Of a stretch of DNA of 64,000 nucleotides, positions 11,701-21,281 are shown piece after piece. This DNA is from Haliclona indistincta (lineage: Eukaryota; Porifera; Demospongiae; Haplosclerida; Chalinidae). Made by a program: the position numbers and the translations under genes. The notes beneath the pieces are model-generated. The model searched no databases. It saw nothing but the letters and a program-made list of their open reading frames with translations, and was not told the origin of the DNA. Every line of letters starts with the position of its first letter. Within the stretch, counting starts at the first letter, position 1. The DNA is taken from assembly GCA_964017065.1 (NCBI GenBank), contig OZ024786.1:13445469-13509468 (forward strand), given 5' to 3'.

Positions 11701-14700
11701 ACATCTGATATCGTATTCTCCTTTGTTCCATTATACACTGTATGCACCTTGGTTTGATTCCGACACTTTCTTAGCCACTGCCATAGTACTTTCCAATTGA
11801 TCTTTCTCACGGGCTGCCATCATGCCCGAGACTGCTTTCTCCCTCATTATTGACACTATATGAACAATCAAAATTCAAATCGAACATTCTGTTACAATGA
11901 AACTCACATTCAGTAACTTCCTTCAGTTCTTTTTCACAACATTGTAGTCTAGTCAACAAGTCAGCGTTGTCACTGGTCAGTTTCTCAATATCTGTTTTAA
12001 GTTGCTGTTTCCCTACAACAATAATTTACCATAGACACAGGAGGAATTTTATTTTCGAGGATGAGACCAACCTCGTAAGTTATTATAATGAATAATTATT
12101 AGTGCAATGAAAATTGAAACAATACCGAACAAACACGTGTTGGTTAGCTAGGCAGCAGGCACATCCGCAACGTTCACCTAGTTACACCATTAAACTCTTC
12201 AGCACTTTTCAAACTCTGTAGCTCAAGCTGACAAGCTGCCAGATCCTTTGTCAACATCACTACTGTAGCCAATGACAGAATTTTTGTTGCGGCATTTCTC
12301 CCAAGTAGCTTCCTTTATTAACATCTGGGACCCAGAAGCTGGGTCTTCAATAAAGGCCAGGTATGAATTTATGAAATGAGAAACAAAAAAATAATAATTG
12401 AATCCCAGTATCAGAGTCTTTTACTTGGAAATTGGCCTTTGGTACTCAATAAAGGAATGCAGTACATAATTATGTTGGTTAGCTGATTCCAGCTTAAATC
12501 ATCTGTGAATCGAGTGCAGATGTGAGATCCAAGGTTAAACCCAAGGTTGCTTGTGTAGACATGCTTAGTACTAAAATGTTGCAAAAATATGCAACCACTA
12601 CATTAAATTCATGGTCAATAATAAGTGGTCAATTATTAAATAATACCAAGTTATGGTAATTATTTTGACAGGAAATGAGATGCAGGCAGCATTCAAGTGT
12701 TGTGAAAGCACTGCCGTTGAAGGTGTAAAGTCAGCTATACTAACTTCCGGTGTCGGTGCTTTGAAGAGCAATCAAGCCGACGATTGAACAATATTAATTT
12801 TTTAGAGAGACAGCAACAGTAAACTAGTTATGAGTGGTATAGTCTTTGTCTGTAGTGCTTATGTGTGGCTAGCCCGGCAAGATGGCAGGAAGGGAGGCAA
12901 CGTAGTAGTAGATATGTAGTCCCAGGCTTGCTAAAGCCAAGTGACCGTCATGACCACAGTTAATTCAGGTGATAGTTAGATTATGCCTATACAGTATTGC
13001 AGCGTTGTCACCAACCTAGTAATAACTCTGCAGCATTTGCAGACAGCTCCTGTCTTCCATGAGTCGATTATATTGCTTTCAAAAGCTGTAGCAATGGTAG
13101 AATGCTTAACGTAACTAGTCAACCACACAACCCAGGAAAGTTGGGTACAATATTCTCGACAAACTTTAGACATGAAGAAACCACGCCTACAATGACCACA
13201 CCTGTACCTACCAACTAGGTAAATGCAGACATAAGTGGACAGCATGGTTAGCATTCTAATTTACAAGCTCCTGAACATGCACGGTTCAACTGAAAGGGCT
13301 ATCTATAGATTTGAAATTTATGCCAGATCAAATTGATATTAGCTGTTAGTTTGCACGGCAATAATTAGGCCTATACAGATCTATGGACCACAGCGGTCAT
13401 GCAGTTCTTGTAGCACTAGTTAAATCACCATATCAAAGGCGAGTGCTCTATTTGCCTTTCGACACGCTCCTCACAGTTATTATAATGTGCTTACCTAGCC
13501 ATAACTATATAGTATAATTGCCACACAAACATTCTTCTCCTGTTGCTGCCCGTGGCCCTGCCCCAGCCCCAAGTGCTTGATGAATGGAAAGTGTGCTCTA
13601 TGATATTTAGAGCAATGGAAATGTCTTTAAACTTGAATGTATGGTATGATACCTTAAGCTCCAATAGAGCTCGCAATAATTATAGCTATGCATGTGTATA
13701 CCTTGCTTTGATTTCATCATAGTTGACATTTTCTCAGCCAGTGTCTGCATCTGCTCAACTCGAGACATAGCATTGACAAGTGGTACTAGTATGTGAGGCT
13801 CTTCCTCAAGTCCAAGAGTCTTCAGGAATGAGCTACCAGTGACCTTACTGGAAGATAACTGAGCTATCTTCTCCTCTGATATCAGAGCAGAGGAGCTAAA
13901 TTGAGTTAGAAGAGACTGACATGAGTGCTTATCAGAGACTGCTTCAACCAGACGATGGTAGAAGTCAGTGTAGACCTCCTTAGGAGCAATATTCTATAAA
14001 ATAAAATGCTTCTAATTACAAAGCTAAGAAATTTCGTGAAATATTTTGTGGTTATACATAGTATCACGTAGCCTCGTACCCAGGCTCTCTGGCGGCGATT
14101 TTAATTACGAGTGGGTGTTGAAATGCGGGGGTGGCAATTAAGAGCCTGGTATCTAGCGTTTTGAATTAATGAGCAGAAAAACGTGTCATGACGTATTAAT
14201 AACGTCCACTGAGATATCGTTATGACGTTTTTGTTTTCAACATGGCTATGCCTTCACTGCATTGGTTGAGCGTCTGTGTCTCCCACAAGTCTACCATAAG
14301 AGCACCTAGTGGGACAATGCTTGCACTAAGCCTATGTATGACCCGTGTAGCTCCACAAAGTGCGTTCCAGTTTATCAAGACTAAGGTGTAACCTCGTACG
14401 TCCACGTGTCATACCTGATAGATTCGATCTAGCGTGCGGGCAACTCTCTCCAGTTGTCTGCTCTCTTAACAGCCTAAGAACTATCTGGAATGCGCCGCAA
14501 ATTTACATAGCCAACAGTGCCTTAGTGCATGATCAGAATCAGTCATCCCGTAAACGTGACGCAAAGTAACACAATAGTGAACTAAAATATACGGATTCAT
14601 GGACTTCCATGAATCGTCTGTGCATGTGCGAGTCAGTGGATACCAGGCAGCTCTCAATCGCCACCCCCACATACCAACACCCACGCATAATTAAAATCGC

Positions 14701-16633
14701 CATAAGAGAGCCTGGGTACAAGGCTAAGTATCACGGTACGTTCCTCATTCCAAGGTGAGTACCATGAAAAAAAAATTGCCAGCACTGCTTGAGAATTTTA
14801 CAGTCCCTATGTTTATCCATGGCCATATAAAACTTCCTTATAAGGAGTTTCTGCGATACAAGTATTTTGTGGAATGGCGCTATCTGAAGTTGTTCACTTC
14901 TGGAATAACAAGCTTCTGGAATGTTCACTTGGCCTAACCAAAATAATATTTACTAATATAATAAACACATGCACATTATACTGTAAACGTCATAATTTTG
15001 CGATGCTAATAATTATTTTGCAAATTAGCTCTTTGTTCAGTAAAAAATAGTCAGTTTTTGGCGTTTGCCCTGTAATAAAAGCAGAGTTTATAATAAGAAG
15101 AGTGTCGAACATAGCATACCTGCGTGCAAATCTGTGTATATAAAGTAACGTGACACCCACGACCACGTGAGAAATCGCCATAAAGGAATCCGTAATTATT
15201 TGTTACATAGCATTATGTCATCTGCTATGTTTGCAAGGGGGCGTAGTCAATAATCAGACGTCCTCAATAAGGCCGCGTTAGTCAAACATCGATCCGCACC
15301 ACCCATGGAGCAGCAGGATTCAGCATCAGTAGCTCATGTGCAGCTAACGTTACCGATTTTGTACAAGGTTATGCTACACTCAACACACTTCTTATTATAA
15401 AATCTTGATAAAAGTGATGGGTTAAATTGATAAAATTAATGTTGCAATTGAACAGCGCTCGCAAAAATTAAGCTACCGTGAACATTTCATTTTATTTTCT
15501 TTGAATGCTTGAGGCAGAAGAATTGAACTTCTGGTGCCTTTGGCTTATGCATAGGTAATTTTTGTGTGAACATGATTAGCTTCTTACCTCTTCCAGAGGA
15601 AAAAAAATCTTTCCACCTATTGTTACCTCCTCCACTCCCGATTTTTTGAATACTGCTGCATTCTTTCGAACTGATTTTTCCAACTCACACGAGTGATCGT
15701 CAAGAAGGACCCACGAGATGATGACCGATCCTGTCTTGGCGTGCATGCGTACTAAATACTGCTGACTATCCTCGAATCCCTCAAGTGCTAGATTCTCAAT
15801 ATCTTTAAGAGCACATTTCATCTTTTTGAGGATCTTGATTGTAACAAGCACTTTGCCTTTTTGTAACATTGGCTCCACCTTCTCAACAATAGCACGCTGG
15901 AATTGCGAGACTGTTGTACTTTTAAGAAACGATTCTTTCTCCTCTTCATATTTTTTGATAACTTTGTCCAGCACTTCTTTCTTAGATTCAAATATTTCCA
16001 GAAGACTGTAGAGTCGATACAGGTTGAATGGATCAATGTGATCACGACACAGCTGGTCCAACAGTTCGTCGATGTTTTTACAGTCGCTAAAGTCTCTGCT
16101 ACCACAGGCTCGATTGAGAAATGTTCTTGCTTCAGACAATTCTTCATCACATTCTTTAAGTATTGATCCAAACCTGCTTAACATAAGACAAAATGATGTC
16201 TCTAAATCACGAAGCTGACGGACAACATTAGCATCAGCGTGGACCTCTGTTTCAAGTTCGTCCTCCTCGTCTGTAAATAACAACAACAATCAAATGTTAA
16301 GAGACGCAACAGTACAGTAGCATCATACCTGTATTCTTTCCCAACATATATACTCTCTTCACTCTCGCAGCCAACACACCATAGTCATTTTGCTCCAGTG
16401 CTTGAACTACATCTTTCCACGAAGCATCTGGCTTCAATCGCAGCCAAAAATGGAACAGTTCGATTTTCCAGTTCTCCACTCCTCCATGAGGATCATCCAA
16501 CTTGATATTATTGAGCTTTCTTACAGGAACACCTAGCGACACACCAAACAGTATCCAATCAGTCACTTCCTTGAGCTCTTTTACTAACAACTCAACGGAC
16601 GGGACAGGAATTTCTGTAGACGATAGAGTATCA
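8759..16633 (-). CDS. Gene 1: death domain - adaptor - coiled coil - ZU5 - UPA-like - death domain protein (5' exon unresolved)
   Basis: Nine exons join in phase: 16633-16329, 16270-15588, 13993-13702, 12012-11908, 11855-11748, 10190-9649, 9540-9400, 9354-9106, 9040-8759, giving about 904 residues. In order: a death domain (ELKEVTDWILFGVSLG..WLRLKPDASWKDVVQAL); a helical region followed by a beta-rich segment (VLVTIKILKKMKCALKDIE..GSVIISWVL) of a kind I associate with sponge and cnidarian death-fold proteins; a six-helix, CARD-like exon; two coiled-coil exons; a ZU5 domain (GYGFKIIVPVGAL, YWISCSEVLLKEVAIYIQHC); a UPA-like region (LLQWKGEEG, ILGTTEEDCSFTIHH); and a C-terminal death domain (DVTDWYNFGINLG..WLKYKPDAAWEDVVSAL). 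No ATG lies in the first exon's frame; ATGTCAGACA|GTAAGT at 16675 does not join in phase, so the start is open. Probable cytoplasmic adaptor, by domain content. Its introns hold several transposons. Confidence 0.75.
10233..10530. mobile_element. Solo foldback element, family B (in gene 1 intron)
   Basis: Arms AAAATCAAAAGGATGTAGGG.. and ..CCCTACATCCTTTTGA fold back. The inner ends carry CCCTACATCAGTGGCT and its near complement. Compared with the longer copies at 28423, 37534, 41957 and 54628 it is diverged and lacks the adjoining composite body, so the foldback can move or persist on its own. It lies just upstream of the ZU5 exon. Confidence 0.8.
10553..11370. repeat. Repeat family C, interrupted copy
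   Basis: Two blocks, 10553-10692 and about 11262-11345, match a continuous block at 12104-12330 (TGCAATGAAAATTGAAAC..CAGATCCTTTGT, then ..CTGTAGCCAATGACAG..). The interruption contains the TIR element at 10707-11240. Both copies lie in one intron region of gene 1. Confidence 0.7.
10707..11240. mobile_element. Non-autonomous DNA transposon with TA target duplication
   Basis: Inverted ends TAGCCGGTTATTTTCG and CGAAAATAACCGGCTA are each flanked by TA (10705-10706, 11241-11242). It is 534 bp with no transposase. It lies within repeat family C, which dates it as the younger insertion. Confidence 0.75.
12104..12345. repeat. Repeat family C, continuous copy
   Basis: Uninterrupted counterpart of the 10553-11370 repeat, about 85% similar by eye. 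It is followed by a small hairpin (GACCCAGAAGCTGGGTC, 12329-12346). The rest of this intron (12350-13690) shows no exon or repeat I recognise. Confidence 0.65.
14069..14726. mobile_element. Mutator-like (MULE-type) non-autonomous element with 9-bp TSD
   Basis: Inverted ends TAGCCTCGTACCCAGGCTCT and AGAGCCTGGGTACAAGGCTA extend about 45 bp into the element (GGCGATTTTAATTA and complement). It is flanked by a perfect 9-bp duplication AGTATCACG (14060-14068 and 14727-14735). A 9-bp duplication is typical of Mutator-like transposons. It is 658 bp, has no transposase, and lies in a gene 1 intron. The rest of that intron up to 15580 shows no exon. Confidence 0.85.
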
Positions 16634-16659
16634 CTGCTATAAAAGTCAGCAACTCAATA

Positions 16660-16830
16660 TACTTACTGTCTGACATAGCGCTCAATGCACTGGCGTCCTC
16701 GCTGGCGACAGCCAAGCGAAGTCGTCGCCCCTGGTCAGACTACTCTCTTCTCGTGCCGCCCCTCTCAGCTCAGTGCTGATCGCGCGTGCGCCGCGGCCCT
16801 CACGTGCGCGCCAGCCTACTCTGCATCTGC
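16660..16830 (-). promoter_or_regulatory. CpG-rich probable promoter region of gene 1
   Basis: GC- and CpG-rich stretch (GCGCGTGCGCCGCGGC, CACGTGCGCG) in otherwise AT-rich DNA, immediately upstream of the first recognised exon of gene 1. It contains an E-box-like CACGTG. Assigned by composition and position only. Confidence 0.45.
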
Positions 16831-17394
16831 ATCCCATATCTTCAGCTACTGTACTAAATATGACTAATTAATTTTAAAGTGGAAAGAGGCGGACACAATG
16901 AGTACAGTCATAGAATATCAGAGAGTATACAGCATGAATATCAGAGAATATAATTTTTCTATAGTTAATTAAGTGTCCAACATCAACTGCTTTCGGTTTT
17001 TTTCCATTTTAACATTTTTCCACATTCCAGAGGCCGCAGGGTTCCATAGTACTACTATTGGAGCCAGCAAATGAAGTAGGAAGAAGTACAGGATCGCTGC
17101 AGTTTATGCACTGTGGAAAATACAGAATCAATGAAAACCTTGTCATAATGTATAATAAATATGCAGCCGCTCACATGACCAGCACACTACACACAGTCAA
17201 TATCAGTCAATGCCAGGACCTATATTCTACATTCTACACAGTCAATTCTATAACAGAATGATGAGTCTGTGCTATGTACAGAGTAACAGAGACAAAAACA
17301 GATACCAACAATGAAATAACGTGGGCCTGTATACAATAGTAGGTATAAGAAACTAAGAGTGCCCACTCTACAATCTACTGTGCAAATAGTAGTT

Positions 17395-17690
17395 ATATAC
17401 CGATCAGGAGGTGTTTAAGCGATTTAAAGCCCGCGGGCGTAGCCCAAGGGCTTTAAATGCTTAAACACCGACTGTGAGGTATATAACTACTTTAAACCAT
17501 AGTGCGCTGCTTGACTAACTTCTAGCTGGCTACCTTGCGTCGCAGGAAGACCGCAGGGCAGCCCGAGCGCCGTTTGTTTGTGGATTCTCGAACGTGGCGG
17601 CCATCTTGAAACACGTGCGGGCTGTACACGATTTATAGCCCTCATTAACGCTCGCTACATCAAAGAGAATTATTCATACTATGGTTTAAC
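17395..17690. mobile_element. Palindromic MITE-like element
   Basis: AGTAGTTATATACC (17389) and GGTATATAACTACT (17478) bracket an inner pair GATTTAAAGCCC / GGGCTTTAAAT. A second pair, TTTAAACCATAGT (17492) and ACTATGGTTTAA (17678), bounds the right part. The latter encloses GGCGGCCATCTT, similar to the motif in the composite repeats. Nested palindromes, no coding content. Confidence 0.55.
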
Positions 17691-18104
17691 ATGCAGTAAA
17701 TACCCTATTGTGTCCAACTATTAAATTTTGTGACTGCAAATACATTTTACATTCTTCGCATGTGAACTGAACAATGAATACTGCTACTGCAATCAGAAGT
17801 CTGTCTCTAACCTAGTTAATACTAACATTTTATACACATTGGTCAAACAGATACAAACCAGTATTGATGCCTCTAGAACATGGAGAACTGAGCATTATGG
17901 TACACACACTACTCTCAGCTCAACACAATACAAGGGCCAGCCAGCTTAGACATTGACAAAAAGGCCGGCTGGAGGTTTGACAAGAGGTCAAGGCTATGTC
18001 AGCAGCCTAACCACACACAAAAGAACAGATGTCTTCTGTAAGAATTGCACAGGCCCATGGGTTAGGTTAGAGGCTTGGGAAATTTTGTTTAGGTTACCAC
18101 TTTC

Positions 18105-18450
18105 ACACTTGTGCTGCAAGGTCACATAGTTTTGCAGGTCACTTGTCTCATGGTGAAATGGTAAATCAACAAGGTCATACCCATGCACCAAGCACAACAA
18201 AATGCTTGTAGCACCATGAAGTTACTTTACAAAGTTCGACCTATCCAGTCAAAGAGCAGATTGTCCTCAGATTTATGTAATGGCAAGACATGCTACCTTG
18301 CAGGATACTACAAGCATTTGTTTCGGGAGTTTCTTTTGTGCTTGATGCATGGGCGTGGCCTTGTCGATTTACTGTTTCACCATCAGACAAGTGACCTGCA
18401 AACCTTAGAGATATGGTGTGTAAAGTGTGACCTTGCAGCACAAGTGTGAG
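18105..18450. repeat. Foldback repeat
   Basis: CTTGTGCTGCAAGGTCACA (about 18108) returns inverted as GTGACCTTGCAGCACAAG near 18427-18446. The text between about 18130-18215 matches 18300-18400 inverted with substitutions. No gene. Confidence 0.7.
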
Positions 18451-18692
18451 AGGACTTGTACTTAAGGTGGCGGTATACCCGTTTTTATGAATATTAATGA
18501 GCGACTTTGTTTTATCTGCAGCTCGTGACAGAGCAAGGCTAGCAGCGTGAAACTCGCTCTGATGCATCAATGAGTGTGTCTCAACGTATAATGCAGCTTG
18601 AAACGTTGCACAATATTCTACACCAAGGAAAAATGTAGGAACAATCGACATCGTACGGATACGCATTTTTCTAGCCAAAAATCTCTCCTGAC

Positions 18693-18958
18693 TAACCGTG
18701 CAGCAAAGGTTACCAGCTGAAATTCGACTCTTATAAACCATTTCTAGGTACGTGCAGACGAAGAGTTTTGTTGACCCACGCTGAACATAGCTGTTCTATG
18801 CATCGACAAACATGGACGACACTGCAAAATCAGCCATGATTTAGAATGTAAAAGTTTTTTTCTTAAAATCAGAAAAAGTAAATGCAAAAAATTCTTCGTC
18901 TGCACCTAGAAATGGTTTATAAGAGTCGAATTTCAGCTGGTAACCTTTGCTGCACCAA
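18693..18958. repeat. Inverted repeat with ~70-bp arms
   Basis: GCAGCAAAGGTTACCAGCTG (18701) and CAGCTGGTAACCTTTGCTGC (18934) head nearly perfect arms reaching the ACGAAGAGTTTT / AAATTCTTCGT inner ends. Very similar arms imply a recent element. The surrounding 16870-20340 shows no supported gene. Confidence 0.8.
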
Positions 18959-20439
18959 ATGCAACCTCACTTACCAATAATGCTGAGTGACTCCATTATA
19001 CAAGAGATGATCAGGTGAGATGCTACAGGTGAGCATAAATTATGAAGAGAGTCATGGAGTGATATGAACAGAGTCACTGCGATGTCTTGCGAGAGAGCTA
19101 AGGAGACAAAAAGATAATACCATTGTGCATTGTACACACCCCATTACACACAAAATAGCATGAATACGGTCACGATCAGATAGAGGACCTAGGCGCTACA
19201 TACACACATTATCTCAATGAATAAATAGATGGATACCAAAGTCAATGGTTACTAAACAACGTTCCTTTTAAACAACGTTTTGATATTGCAGCATGTCATT
19301 TTGCTCACATGCTGCTTTCATCACTTTCCCGAGAGTCTCCTTGATGCCCGTTCATTAAAATTATATACCAAACCAACCACACCCACTTTTGCGAAGCACA
19401 GAACTAGCTCTGTTGCTAATAGCGCACTTCAAAGGAGCCAGTATTGGTTCTGGCCACGGTATAAATTAGCACAAGTTCCTATGCTTTATGTAACGTGTGC
19501 ATTTGTATCATACCTTAACATACAGCACTATCACTATAGCTTTCAGAGTCACATTGATTCAAGTCAGCGTACCAGCCCGGCACTGAATAATAAGAGCGCT
19601 CAGTCACAACACGAGCGTCTAAGAGATAGGCATACTTGATCAGAGAGACTCTGTAGCACCATCATCAGTGATCATGACCTCGACCTCCCGATCCCGTCCT
19701 CGTGCGCGCGTTACCCCGAAGTCACGTGCACGCAAACTCCGCAGCTTGCATTTTGAGCTGCGAACTTCATGTCTGCAAGCAGGAGTGTTCCTGCTGCAAC
19801 CAACGAGTATTTAGCACCTTCTATATACGTGAATATCAAACTTTTCAGCATTAAATTTTGTTGATATTAGTTTCATGTTTTAGGCACTGGCATGCACTCA
19901 GGCACTGGCATGCACTCAGTCAGTGACTGTCTACCGTGCTGAAACTAAACTGTAACTGTAAGTCTGTAACTAGTTGCATGCATTTTGGTCAAAAGTATCC
20001 TTCAATAAATATCCTTGGTCTGCTGTAAGTACCAATATGACACTAGTAGTGATGATTTATCCCTACTCTACAATCATCCAAGAAATTCCAAGTTTGGTTT
20101 TCTTGGGATGATAGAGAATTTGGTATTCTCTGCGGGATTATTTTGATATTCTCTGGTAAAGAATATAAGCTAGATGACTGAATAAGGAGAATGTGAAGAA
20201 ATCGGCTGTTGGAATCCTACGGCTATGTTGACATCACCCAAATCTAACACTAACCCTAAATAGAATTTCTGATCTAAAGAACAAAGAAATGTGTTCCCCG
20301 CCCTATCTAGTTAGAATGCATGATTCTTGATCACCACCACAGATGCTAAAATCGTTCTCTACAACGCGTCTAGTGTGACAGCATCTCTCTCAAATACATT
20401 TACCAACTTCGGGCATCTACTTCTCACGATGTACCAAAT

Positions 20440-20970
20440 TGTGACATCACTCCGTCCAAATCTGGTCATCCCATTATTATCGTAACTGGTATTGGTGGAT
20501 TCACATTCAACTCTGACATGCAAGCATGGACAGAACTGTATTCTTCCTCAGAAATGTCTTCAATTCACAATTCTTCATTCACCCTCTCTTCCACTCTAAC
20601 TGAAGCCACACCTCTCAGCTCTATTCAACAAGGCACTGGTCTCTCTATATCATTTCCTTCCTCTTCTAGTACATTGTCCGGTCGAGCACAGACTCTTACC
20701 TTCCTTGAGAACCAGATATCAAGATGCTTGTCACTGCAGCTACTCTAGAGTATCGTCATTGGGCATGTATCTATGTACAGTATCTATTGAAGGAAGATGA
20801 AGAAGAGAGACTGAGAGAGTTTGTGGGTGAGTTTGTTAGACAGCAGCAGCAGCAATGTGTTCCACAGAGCGTTTCAGCATTCAGATCTTGCTAAGCAGTT
20901 CCTCTCTCTCATTGCTAGTAGCACTAAGATGCAGCGACTCTAATGTGAACTAAGAGAACTAGTCGACTCA
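20440..20970 (+). pseudogene. HIRA C-terminal pseudogene fragment
   Basis: The + strand encodes broken pieces matching my knowledge of the HIRA C-terminal domain (histone H3.3 chaperone subunit): PIIIVTGIGGFTFNSDMQAW, then TLTFLENQISRC, then LEYRHWACIYVQYLLKEDEE ERLREF, then DLAKQFLSLIASSTKMQRL. A frame change lies near 20729, another near 20875, and an in-frame TAA near 20941 where the 26094 copy has TAC. No introns are visible across about 500 bp. It lies about 300 bp downstream of gene 2's stop on the opposite strand. Not functional as it stands. Confidence 0.7.
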
Positions 20971-21281
20971 TCTTCAGACTGACTTTATCAAGGAAAATAT
21001 TATTTAAGGCTCTTAATAATTGATAACATTATCATTAATTTCTGTGTAATTGTCTCTCAACCTGTTTACATAAATTTCATAAAGTATAAAAAATTGATAA
21101 TAATTGTTATTTTTGGTCATGCCGTGTCCAGGAGAGATTGTCCATCTCTCAGAATTTCCATGTAAATACCAGTCTGTACAGAAAGAGACAATAAAATTTG
21201 TTAATTCAACAGTGCTGATAGCTAAACTCACAAGATTGCTGACAAGAATCATCCTCTGAATCTCAAAATTTCAGGTCTTCA

